Positions 38,649 to 46,846 of a stretch of 64,000 nt of DNA are shown here, in pieces. Source of the stretch: Methylobacterium brachythecii (GTDB lineage Bacteria > Pseudomonadota > Alphaproteobacteria > Rhizobiales > Beijerinckiaceae); the NCBI RefSeq assembly GCF_014196345.1, contig NZ_JACIDN010000002.1, forward strand, positions 434,001 to 498,000, given 5' to 3'. Position 1 is the first letter of the stretch. Every line of letters starts with the position of its first letter. The notes under the pieces are model-generated. The model saw nothing but the letters and a program-made list of their open reading frames with translations, was not told where the DNA came from and ran no database searches. A program made the position numbers and the translations under genes.

Positions 38649-39407
38649 TCAGCCGTCGCGGCGACCGCAGCGCACATAGGAGGACGAGCCCTTGGCGCTC
38701 GTCCAGATCAGGTGGTCTCCGTCCACGAGCAGGCGCACCTGCGAGGTCCAGTTGCGACCGCGGTCGCTGCAATCGGCAGAGACGGTCCAGGCGACGCCGT
38801 CGCGCCGGCCGTTGCGGAAACGGCAGAGCGTGCGGCCGGCCCTGGCGCCTTCCTCGGTGATCGTCGCCGGAATGTAGCCGCGCCGGCGGCTGCGCGAGCC
38901 GCAGGCTTGTGCGTTCGGACCCCAGGTCCCGACATAGCCGATGCGCTCGATCGGCAGAGCCGGAGGACGGGGGACGGCGTTCGACGCGGCCGCAACCGGC
39001 GCCGGCGTCGGCGTGGGCAGCGGCGTGGCCGAGGGCGACGGAGTGGCGGGAGGCAGTGGCTCGGCCGTCGCATTCGCGACCTTGACGACGCTCGCCGCCG
39101 CGGCGGCCGGCTCGACTAGGGCAGCGACCGCCTCGGCCGGCTCCAGCGGGCGGACCTGCGCCTCCTTGGTCCGCGCCGGCTCGGGACGCTCGGCGACCGG
39201 CGCGCGATCGGGGGGCGGCGCCGGGCTGTGGCCGTCCTCCATCAGGAACATCACGCTGAAGGTCAGCAGCGCACCCCATCCGGCCGCCAGCAGCAGAGGC
39301 ACGGCGAGACGGAGGGGGCGCGGCTCGCCGAGGTCGAGCACGGGCGCGACGGGCAGTTCGAGATAGGGCACGACGGGTTCGTCCCTGATCTCGTACGCCA
39401 CGCTCAT
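38649..39407 (-). CDS. Single-pass membrane protein with Pro/Ala linker and cysteine-containing C-terminal domain
   Basis: 252 aa, not assigned to a family. One membrane helix (about 37-57, LAVPLLLAAGWGALLTFSVMFLM), then a roughly 100-residue Pro/Ala/Glu linker. The compact C-terminal domain (IERIGYVGTWGPNAQACGSRSRRRGYIPATI ... WTVSADCSDRGRNWTSQVRL ... YVRC) has four cysteines likely to form disulfides in the periplasm. The WTVSADC and DHLIW strands resemble small beta-sandwich or SH3-like envelope domains. The ATG at 39407 has AGAGGGG 6 bases upstream. Downstream of the 2OG oxygenase by 20 bp. Confidence 0.7.
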   Translation of the reverse strand: MSVAYEIRDEPVVPYLELPVAPVLDLGEPRPLRLAVPLLLAAGWGALLTFSVMFLMEDGHSPAPPPDRAPVAERPEPARTKEAQVRPLEPAEAVAALVEPAAAAASVVKVANATAEPLPPATPSPSATPLPTPTPAPVAAASNAVPRPPALPIERIGYVGTWGPNAQACGSRSRRRGYIPATITEEGARAGRTLCRFRNGRRDGVAWTVSADCSDRGRNWTSQVRLLVDGDHLIWTSAKGSSSYVRCGRRDG

Positions 39408-39427
39408 ATTCGGCCCCTCTGACATCA

Positions 39428-40060
39428 TCAGCGCCCGAAAATGCCCTTCAGGACCTGCGCCATGCCGTTGCGCTTCTTCTTGCGCTCCAGCTCGCTCGCA
39501 TCCTTGATCCAGGCGACCTGCACGACCCGGCGCTCGCCCTCGAACGGCTCGTGGCCGTGCCAGGAATTGTCGGCGCGCAGGAAGGCGAACATCGTGCCCA
39601 TGGTCGGCGGCACCTCGACGGCGAAGGGCTCGTAGTTCTTACCGTCGTAGAGCACGCGCAGACGGCCGGCGGCCGGGGCGTCCCACTCGTCGTTCATGTA
39701 GACGAGGAGCGTCATCACCTTGGACGGCCCATCCGTGTGGATCGCGCCGTATTTGGGCTGGCTCTTCTTCATGATCGTGGTGAGCCGCGGGCACGACACG
39801 AGGTCGATGCCGAACTTCTCGCCGAGCAGGCGGGAGAAGTCGTCGCTCTCGAGCTCGTCGATCAGCGCCTTGAACCGGCCCTTGAGCGCGACCTCGTCGA
39901 CGGTGAGGTAGCCGGGCTTGGCGATGGCCGGGAAATCCTCCCGGATCTCGGCGACCGCATCCTGGTTCAGGACGCCGTTGCCGAGGAAATAGGTGTAGGG
40001 CGAGCGCGAGACGGGGGCTGCGCGCACGGCATCCAGGTTCAGGATCGATAAGCTCGACAT
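39428..40060 (-). CDS. 2-oxoglutarate/Fe(II)-dependent oxygenase
   Basis: 210 aa double-stranded beta-helix dioxygenase. Iron ligands His 108 and Asp 110 (GAIHTDGPSK) and His 170 (WHGHEPF), with a 2OG-binding Arg near 177-178 (GERRVV). The layout resembles prolyl hydroxylase-like PF13640 proteins that hydroxylate proteins or small molecules; the substrate is unknown. The C-terminal tail is Lys/Arg-rich (ELERKKKRNGMAQVLKGIFGR). ATG start at 40060. Confidence 0.85.
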   Translation of the reverse strand: MSSLSILNLDAVRAAPVSRSPYTYFLGNGVLNQDAVAEIREDFPAIAKPGYLTVDEVALKGRFKALIDELESDDFSRLLGEKFGIDLVSCPRLTTIMKKSQPKYGAIHTDGPSKVMTLLVYMNDEWDAPAAGRLRVLYDGKNYEPFAVEVPPTMGTMFAFLRADNSWHGHEPFEGERRVVQVAWIKDASELERKKKRNGMAQVLKGIFGR

Positions 40061-40269
40061 GATGAGATCTCGCCCGTTGGGAGCGGCGCGATTCGTTGTT
40101 TCTACGGCCGCTTCATCGTTTGTTAAAGGCTTTTCACGCCACAGCGATTCGTTAACTGCGCGAATAAGGCTTCCGCACGGCGGTACGTCAGGCGGCGCCC
40201 CTTTTCCAGGCGGGCCGAACCTGCCATGGTCAAGCTTGGGCCGGAATCGTCACGCGGCCCTGTGGCATC

Positions 40270-40575
40270 ATGACCTTCGCTCGCGTCCTCCTGACGAGCA
40301 CCTTGGCGCTGGCCCAGGTGGCTCCCGCCGCCGCCCAGCAGCGGCTGGCGACCAATCGCATGACCTGCACGGACGCCAAGGCGTTGGTGAAGCAGGACGG
40401 CGACGTCGTGCTCGCGACGGGGCCGGGCCTCTCGGAGCGGATCGTGGCCGACCGCGGCTATTGCGAGCTCACGGAAATCGCCGAGCTCCGCTTCGTGCCG
40501 ACCCGCGACAACCTGCAATGTCCCGTCGGCTACCGCTGCAAGGCGCCCGAATTCGAGGACTGGAACGGAAACTGA
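40270..40575 (+). CDS. Small secreted cysteine-containing protein
   Basis: 101 aa, unknown. Sec signal peptide (MTFARVLLTSTLALAQVAPAAAQ), then about 78 residues with four cysteines (MTCTDAKAL, GYCELTE, LQCPVGYRCKAPEF) that could form two disulfides. Probably periplasmic. Related short proteins occur in Rhizobiales genomes, but I cannot name a function. Stands alone between the divergent 2OG oxygenase and the ABC transporter. Confidence 0.68.
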   Translation: MTFARVLLTSTLALAQVAPAAAQQRLATNRMTCTDAKALVKQDGDVVLATGPGLSERIVADRGYCELTEIAELRFVPTRDNLQCPVGYRCKAPEFEDWNGN

Positions 40576-40796
40576 CCGGCGGCCCGACCGGGCCACGAGG
40601 TCGCACCCGAGCGGGCCGGTCCAGGGGCGAACCGACGCTGAAACCCGCCGTCCCCAGGGCGCCGCGGCAAACCTGACCAAAATTTCAGGAGACAGAGGTT
40701 GCCCGGCAACACTATGTCGCCACGGGACTTCGGCAGGTGGGCTCCGGCATCGCCGACCCGCCAGAGCCGATACGAGAAATCCTAAGGGAGACCAGC

Positions 40797-42911
40797 GTGG
40801 CCGCACTCAAGAGCGGGCTCGGCATCCAAGCCGTCCTGACCGCCATCGTCGCGCTACTGCTGATCGCGGCGCCGGGCCTGCCCTCGCCGCCGCTCTACGT
40901 CTCGCTCGCCGGCTTCGCGATGGCGGGCATCCTGCTCGCCTCCCGAAACATCTCCGCCTACCTGAAGATCTTCATCTCGGTCTACGGCATCGGCTTCCTG
41001 TTCCTGGCGCTGGCCAAGCAAGCCGCCGTGCTCGGGCTGCTCCCGCCGGTCCTGGCCGCGCTGCTGCCGCCGGAATTCGCTTCGACGGGTGCCGTCGTCT
41101 TCGCGGCGATCGTGCTGGCGATCTCCTATCTGCAGCCGATCCGTGACATCACGCTGATCGCCGACCCCTACTTCGCCACCCGCGATGAGCCGACCCGCGA
41201 GATCGGCCCGTTCCGCTTCCTCGGCCGCACCGAGGGCACGCTCGGCCAGCGTCTGGTCGCGCTCTCGATCTTCATCACCTTCGCCCAGGTCGCGCTGCAG
41301 TTGCGCCTGAACTTCTGGTACCGCGACCTCTTCAACGCCCTCCAGGAGTACAAGGCCGAGGTCTTCTGGTATCAGTTGATCTGGATCTTCGGGCCGCTCG
41401 CGACGGTCTGGGTGATCATCGGCATGCTCGACGTCTTCGTCGATGCCAGCCTGCACATCCGCTGGCGGACCTGGCTCACCAAGAGCCTCTACGAACGCTG
41501 GCTCGACGGCGGCACGCATTACCGCATCCCGTTCACCGACGAGCACGCGGACAACCCCGACCAGCGCATCCAGAGCGACGTCAACCTGTTCATCCAGCAG
41601 ACGACGACGCTCTCGATCCGGCTGCTGTCTCAGGCGGCGACGCTCGTCTCGTTCATGGTCATCCTGTGGAGCCTGTCGCGGGACTTCGTGCTGCCCTTCA
41701 CCGATACGGTGATCCCGGGCTTCCTGGTCTGGCTGGTGATCGGCTACGCCGTGATCGGCACCTGGCTCACCCACCTCGTCGGCAGACCGCTGATCGGCCT
41801 CGACTTCCGCCAGGAGAAGGTCGAGGCGGATTTCCGCTTCTCGCTTGCCCGCTCCCGCATCTACAGCGAGCAGATCGCGCTGCTGCGCGGCGAGCGCGCC
41901 GAGACCGTGCGGCTGCGCGGCCTCTTCAACTCGATCATCGAAAACTACCTCGGCATCATCTATCGCCGGATCAAGCTCGGCAGCCTGACGCTGTCCTACA
42001 GCCAGATCAGTGTGGTGTTCCCCTACATCCTCGCGGCGCCGTCCTACTTCGCGAAGAAGATCACGCTGGGCCAGTTCCAGCAGACGGCGGATGCCTTCTC
42101 GAGCGTGCAGGGCGCATTGTCGTTCTTCATCAGCTCCTACACGACGCTGGCCTCCTACAAGGCCAACACCAACCGTCTCTCCTCCTTCAAGCGCGCCATG
42201 ACCAAGGCCGAGGCCCTGAGCGGCGCCGGCTACGGCCTCGTCCAGGGTAACGAAAGCAGGGGCGACGTCACGGCCAAGGACCTCGTCCTCGGGCTGCCCG
42301 ACGGGCGCGAGATCGTCCAAACCGCCGGCTTCGCGCTGCCCAAGGGCGTGGCGACGCTGGTCACCGGCCCCTCGGGCTCGGGCAAGTCGACGCTGTTCCG
42401 CGCCATTGCGGGGATCTGGCCTTTCGGCAAAGGCCGGGTAGACGTGCCGGCGGGCCAGTCGGCGTTGCTGTTGCCACAGCGGCCCTACATCCCGCTCGGC
42501 ACCCTTCGCGGCGCTGTTAGCTATCCGAACACCACCGACCAGTTCTCGGACGACGCGATCCGCGACGCACTCACCGCCGCTCAGCTCCCTCAACTCGCCG
42601 ACAGCCTCGATCTGGTCGACGCCTGGGACCAGCGCCTTTCCGGCGGAGAGCAGCAGCGCCTCGCCATCGCCCGCGCCATCCTGGCCAAGCCGGACTGGCT
42701 CTTCCTCGACGAGTCCACCGCGGCCCTCGACGAGCCGAGCGAGGCCGGCATCTACCGGACGTTGCGTGAGAAGCTGCCGGGCACCACGATCGTCTCGATC
42801 GGCCACCGCTCGACGCTGCACGAACTCCACGATGGCCGCATCGACATGCAGCCGGCCAATGACGGCCGCTTCGAGCCGAAACGCCTGCCGGCGCCCGCTG
42901 CGGCGGAATAG
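40797..42911 (+). CDS. SbmA/YddA-type ABC transporter (fused membrane and ATPase domains)
   Basis: 704 aa. Six to eight membrane helices over the N-terminal 450 residues, including the SbmA/BacA-like region (LRLNFWYRDLFNALQEYKAEVFWYQL; RWRTWLTKSLYERWLDGGTHYRI; NPDQRIQSDVNLF). An ABC ATPase follows with Walker A GPSGSGKST near 524, signature LSGGEQQR at 614-621 and Walker B WLFLDESTAALDE. Homologues move peptides, cobalamin or very-long-chain acyl groups. The GTG at 40797 has AGGGAG 7 bases upstream; the in-frame lead from 40737 lacks a ribosome site. Confidence 0.92.
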   Translation: MAALKSGLGIQAVLTAIVALLLIAAPGLPSPPLYVSLAGFAMAGILLASRNISAYLKIFISVYGIGFLFLALAKQAAVLGLLPPVLAALLPPEFASTGAVVFAAIVLAISYLQPIRDITLIADPYFATRDEPTREIGPFRFLGRTEGTLGQRLVALSIFITFAQVALQLRLNFWYRDLFNALQEYKAEVFWYQLIWIFGPLATVWVIIGMLDVFVDASLHIRWRTWLTKSLYERWLDGGTHYRIPFTDEHADNPDQRIQSDVNLFIQQTTTLSIRLLSQAATLVSFMVILWSLSRDFVLPFTDTVIPGFLVWLVIGYAVIGTWLTHLVGRPLIGLDFRQEKVEADFRFSLARSRIYSEQIALLRGERAETVRLRGLFNSIIENYLGIIYRRIKLGSLTLSYSQISVVFPYILAAPSYFAKKITLGQFQQTADAFSSVQGALSFFISSYTTLASYKANTNRLSSFKRAMTKAEALSGAGYGLVQGNESRGDVTAKDLVLGLPDGREIVQTAGFALPKGVATLVTGPSGSGKSTLFRAIAGIWPFGKGRVDVPAGQSALLLPQRPYIPLGTLRGAVSYPNTTDQFSDDAIRDALTAAQLPQLADSLDLVDAWDQRLSGGEQQRLAIARAILAKPDWLFLDESTAALDEPSEAGIYRTLREKLPGTTIVSIGHRSTLHELHDGRIDMQPANDGRFEPKRLPAPAAAE

Positions 42912-43158
42912 AGCGTTCCAGACGTCTCCGCACCTCGCCTGCGGCTCGCCAAGCTCGGCGAGCTGCGCAGGATGGGTTTCGGCTGATCAGATCGGTCTGT
43001 CCGGGCGCGTCGGCCATCTTCGGGAGAGATGGCCGCGAAGCGGATGGCGGAGACTGCGCCGTCGTTGCCGACAATGGGAGCCGCCGCGCGCAAGACAGGG
43101 CTGCACATTCGCACCAACGGCGAAAGCGCAATCTCTACACGGACTTACGAGGATTGAG

Positions 43159-43251
43159 TGGCGGAGACGGAGGGATTCGAACCCTCGATACCCTTATTAG
43201 GGGTATGCTCATTTAGCAAACGAGTGCCTTCAGCCTCTCGGCCACGTCTCC
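43159..43251 (-). tRNA. tRNA-Ser(GCU)
   Basis: 93 nt on the minus strand with encoded CCA (TGG at 43159-43161). Acceptor stem GGAGACG/CGTCTCC, T-loop GGTTCGAATCC, a long serine-type variable arm (TACCCCTAATAAGGGTA) and an anticodon loop TTTGCTAAA with GCT (43215-43217), reading AGC/AGU serine codons. Confidence 0.97.
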
Positions 43252-43377
43252 GTTGGTACCGGCTCTAGAAGCTCGCATGGAGTCGGTCAACCCGCCTCGG
43301 ACGGCTGCCGGAAATGGCGGCACGGCTCAGCGGGTTTTTCGACGCCCCGGCATCGGTGGGTTGAGCACGAAGTCCGG

Positions 43378-44907
43378 TCAGGCTTGCGTCTCGGCCAAGC
43401 GCTTGCGCTGGACTTTGCCGTTGACGGTGCGGGGCAGCGCGTCGAGGAAGCGGATCTCGCGGGGGGTCTTGTAGGCGGCGAGGCGCTCGCCGCACCAAGC
43501 GATCAGGGCTTGCGGGTCCTGCGCAGCGCCCGGCGCCAGGACGACGAAGCCGGCGATCACCTTGAGATCGGCACGCACGGCGAGTTCGGCGACCCCGGCC
43601 TCGGCGACGTCCGGGTGTTCGATCAGCGCTGCCTCGACCTCGTTCGGCGAGACCCGGTAGCCCATGGCGTTCATCAGGTCGTCGTTGCGGCCGTGGAACC
43701 AGAGGTAGCCGTCCGCGTCGAGGCTGGCGAGATCGCCGCCCGTGAACCAATCGCCGCGCAGCACGGCCTCTTCCTCGTCCGGCCGGTTCCAGTAGCCGAG
43801 CATCAGGCCCGGCTCGGAGCGGTGCACGGCGAGAAGCCCGGTCTCGCCGGCCCGCAGCGGCACTGGTTCTCCCTCTGCCGGCAGGATCGCGACCCGGCGG
43901 CCGGGTTGCGGCTTGCCGGGGGAGCCGGGCCGGACGGGGATCGTCGGACCGCTCGACACGTAGGTCGAGATCTCGCTCATCCCGAGCGCCTCGTAGAGCG
44001 GCTTTTTCGTCGTCTCCGTCCACGCGTTCAGCAGGTCGGCCGGCAGCGCCTCGCCGGCAGTAACGCCATGGCGCAATCGCGAGAGGTCGTGCCGCGCGAG
44101 GTCGGCGTATTTGAGGATCTGCCGGTAGACGCTCGGCACGGCGGCGAAGATCGTGGCGCCGTGGGCCGCGATCAGGGCCGGCCAGATGCCGCGGTCGCGC
44201 GGGCCGTTATAGACGATCGCCGTGGCGCCGCAGGCCCAGGGATCGGTGATGCCGACGCCGAGGGTGTAGGTCCAGTTCATCGCGCCGGCATGCAGCATCA
44301 CGTCGTGCTCGGTGAGGCCGAGCCAGTGTGCGTGCATTGGGCGGCGGCCCCAAATCGCGCGATGGGCATGCAGCACGCCCTTCGGCGAGCCGGAGGTGCC
44401 GGAGGTGTAGACGAGGGTCGCGGGGTCGTCGGCGGCGCTGTCGGCGTAGTCGGCCGCGGGTTCGCCGGCCTTCATCGCCGCGATCTCACCGGGACCGAGC
44501 AGGATGCGCTCGCCGAGGCGATCACGGTTGATAACGGCGCCCTCGCCGAGCACGATCGCCGAGGCGCCGGAATCCTCCATCAGGAAAGCCGCCTCGGCCG
44601 CGGTCAGCTGCAACGAGGAGGGCAACGCCACCAAGCCGGCGGCGAGCGCCCCGAAATAGACGAGGACGTAGTCGGCTTCGTTGCCCATGCGGATCATCAC
44701 GCGGGTACCCGGCTCCAGGCCGAGACGCGACAGGCCGCCCGCGATCGCGCGCACCGCGCGATCGGCTTCGGCGAAGCTGAGGCGCTGCACCTCTTGCTCA
44801 CCGACGACGACCAGGGCCGCTTTGTCGCCGCGGTGACGGGCATTCTCGGCGAGGCAGTAGCGGGCCGCGTTGAAGCGCGGCGGCGGCGCGCGATCGTCGT
44901 CGGACAC
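43378..44907 (-). CDS. AMP-dependent acyl-CoA synthetase/ligase
   Basis: 509 aa adenylate-forming enzyme. P-loop YTSGTSGSPKG at 167-177, A5 motif YEALGMSEISTY, A7 TGDLAS-type (GGDLASLDADGYLWFHGRNDD) and catalytic Lys near 498 in NGKVQRKRL. It activates a carboxylic acid with ATP and CoA; sequence style is close to benzoate- or acetate-type ligases (LHAGAMNWTYTLGVGITDPW), but the substrate is not certain. GTG start at 44907. Divergent from the beta-lactamase gene. Confidence 0.9.
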   Translation of the reverse strand: MSDDDRAPPPRFNAARYCLAENARHRGDKAALVVVGEQEVQRLSFAEADRAVRAIAGGLSRLGLEPGTRVMIRMGNEADYVLVYFGALAAGLVALPSSLQLTAAEAAFLMEDSGASAIVLGEGAVINRDRLGERILLGPGEIAAMKAGEPAADYADSAADDPATLVYTSGTSGSPKGVLHAHRAIWGRRPMHAHWLGLTEHDVMLHAGAMNWTYTLGVGITDPWACGATAIVYNGPRDRGIWPALIAAHGATIFAAVPSVYRQILKYADLARHDLSRLRHGVTAGEALPADLLNAWTETTKKPLYEALGMSEISTYVSSGPTIPVRPGSPGKPQPGRRVAILPAEGEPVPLRAGETGLLAVHRSEPGLMLGYWNRPDEEEAVLRGDWFTGGDLASLDADGYLWFHGRNDDLMNAMGYRVSPNEVEAALIEHPDVAEAGVAELAVRADLKVIAGFVVLAPGAAQDPQALIAWCGERLAAYKTPREIRFLDALPRTVNGKVQRKRLAETQA

Positions 44908-45007
44908 GAGGGTGCGGTTCCGTTGGCTCGAACTGGCTCTCCGGTTGTGTCGGGCGCTCCGAAGCGAGCGTCAAGCTTTGGTCACGGTCGGCGTCGAGGC
45001 TGTCGGC

Positions 45008-45877
45008 ATGATCACCAGACGTGCCGTCGCCGCTGCCGGACTTGTTTTCGCAATGGGGCGTAGCGCCTCGGCGGAGGAGCCATCGCCCGAGGAGAGCTTC
45101 GCGGGGATCGAGGCCTCTCTCGGCGGCCGTCTCGGCGTCGCGGTTCTCGAGCCGAGCAGCGGCCGGGCGCTCCGCTACCGGGCCGAGGAGCGCTTTCCGC
45201 TCTGCAGCACCTTCAAGCTGCTGGCGGCGGCGGCGATCCTGACCCGCGTCGAGGCCGGGCAGGAGAGCCTGGAACGGCGCATCGCCTACCAGGAGGCCGA
45301 TCTCGTGGACTACTCGCCGACGACCAAGGCGCGCGTGACCGAGGGCGCGATGCCCCTGGCAGACCTGTGCGAGGCGGCACTCACGCTGAGCGATAATACC
45401 GCCGGCAACCTGATGCTGGCGCAGATCGGCGGACCGTCGGGGCTGACGCGCTTTCTGCGCGAAAGCGGCGACGCGCTCACACAACTCGATCGCACCGAGC
45501 CCAGCCTCAACGAGGCCCTTCCGGGTGATCCGCGCGATACCACGAGCCCGGGCTCCATGGTCGCCAACCTCGATCGGTTCACGCTGGGCGAGGCTCTCTC
45601 GCCGGGCTCCCGCGAGAGGCTGAAGAGCTGGCTCCTCGCGAACCGGACAGGCGCAACTCGCCTGCGCGCCGGGCTGCCCGCGTCCTGGCGTGTCGGAGAC
45701 AAGACCGGCACCGGAGATCGCGGAACGGCCAACGACGTCGGTTTTCTGCTTCCGCCGGACGGTGCCCCCATCCTCGCGGCGGTCTACCTTACGGGGTCGA
45801 TGGCCACCGCCGAACAGCGCAATGCCGCCATTGCGAACGTTGCGCGCATCGTCGCGAACAACCTCAGGCAGCGCTGA
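45008..45877 (+). CDS. Class A beta-lactamase
   Basis: 289 aa periplasmic serine hydrolase. STFK at 67-70 (nucleophile Ser 67), SDN at 128-130, ExxxN with Glu 164 (EPSLN) and KTG at 232-234: all four class A motifs are present. N-terminal MITRRAVAAAGLVFAMGRSASA has a twin Arg and looks Tat-dependent. Predicted to hydrolyse beta-lactam antibiotics. No AmpR/LysR regulator is adjacent. ATG at 45008; the frame extends upstream over the ligase start without conserved content. Confidence 0.94.
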   Translation: MITRRAVAAAGLVFAMGRSASAEEPSPEESFAGIEASLGGRLGVAVLEPSSGRALRYRAEERFPLCSTFKLLAAAAILTRVEAGQESLERRIAYQEADLVDYSPTTKARVTEGAMPLADLCEAALTLSDNTAGNLMLAQIGGPSGLTRFLRESGDALTQLDRTEPSLNEALPGDPRDTTSPGSMVANLDRFTLGEALSPGSRERLKSWLLANRTGATRLRAGLPASWRVGDKTGTGDRGTANDVGFLLPPDGAPILAAVYLTGSMATAEQRNAAIANVARIVANNLRQR

Positions 45878-46046
45878 GCCCCTGACGCGTCGAAGCGATG
45901 AGCGTTCAAGTAATAATTTGCCGGGAAAATTTTGACTGGGATGACCTCTCGGTGGAAGACAATTTGCCGATCGGTTCTTATCAGGTGTTAAATCGCAGGC
46001 CGCACAGCGACGCTATGAGGCCTCGAACGAACGGACGGCCGAAAGC

Positions 46047-46790
46047 ATGGACAACCCCCTGGTCCGGAAACTTCAGCGCTTCGCGCGTCTGTCGACCGGG
46101 GATAAGCAGGCGCTTAACGAGGCGGCCCGCCTGAACGTCCGCCGGATCGGGCCGCGCGAGGACATCATCCGCGAGGGCGAGAGCCCGGATCAGGTCAACC
46201 TCATCCTCTCGGGCTGGGCTTGCCGCTACAAGCAGCTCGAGGACGGCCGCCGGCAGATCATCGCGTTCTTCCTGCCGGGCGATCTCTGCGACACGCATGT
46301 CTTCGTCATGCGCGAGATGGACCATTCGATCGGCACGCTCAGCGCGGTGACGGTCGCGGAGATCGGCCGTGACACGCTGACCGCGATTACCGAGCAGCAC
46401 CCGCGCGTCACGCAAGCGCTCTGGTGGGAGATGCTGGTGGCCACCGCCGTCCAGCGGGAATGGACGGTGAATATCGGCCAGCGCACGGCAACCGAGCGGC
46501 TCGGCCACCTGTTCTGCGAGCTGTTCCTGCGCATGCGGGCCGTCGACCTGACCGACGGCACCTCCTGCGAACTCCCGATTACGCAGGTCGACCTCGCCGA
46601 CGCCCTCGGCCTCTCGAACGTCCACGTGAACCGTGTGCTGCAAGAGTTGCGCGCCAATGGTCTGGTGACCTTGCGCGGACGCCTATTGACGATCCCCGAT
46701 CTTCCGGCCTTGAAGGCCGCATCTCTTTTTAATCCGAACTATCTCCATTTGGATCAAATCGGCCGGCACCTGGACGCCAACGAGGATTGA
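46047..46790 (+). CDS. Crp/Fnr-family transcriptional regulator
   Basis: 247 aa. Cyclic-nucleotide-binding-like sensor domain (about 15-140, VNLILSGWACRYKQLEDGRRQIIAFFLPGDLCD) and a winged HTH (about 165-230, LPITQVDLADALGLSNVHVNRVLQELRANGLV). No Fnr-type cysteine cluster, so it is probably not an iron-sulfur oxygen sensor. This matches the large Methylobacterium/Rhizobiales group of Crp-like regulators near HWE kinases. ATG start; the next gene is an HWE kinase 56 bp downstream. Confidence 0.93.
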   Translation: MDNPLVRKLQRFARLSTGDKQALNEAARLNVRRIGPREDIIREGESPDQVNLILSGWACRYKQLEDGRRQIIAFFLPGDLCDTHVFVMREMDHSIGTLSAVTVAEIGRDTLTAITEQHPRVTQALWWEMLVATAVQREWTVNIGQRTATERLGHLFCELFLRMRAVDLTDGTSCELPITQVDLADALGLSNVHVNRVLQELRANGLVTLRGRLLTIPDLPALKAASLFNPNYLHLDQIGRHLDANED

Positions 46791-46846
46791 TTTTCGGGAC
46801 CACCCGTCTTCGCACGCGGGGATGTCTCGACTGAGCGAGGGACGTC

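Noticed and set aside
40854..42830. 658-residue minus-strand ORF opposite the ABC transporter
   Set aside because: Shadow of the sense gene, with Arg/Glu/Asp/Gln-rich composition and no motif.
43066..43158. Possible terminator or small RNA downstream of the tRNA-Ser gene
   Set aside because: No stem followed by a T-run and no conserved small RNA signature could be made out.
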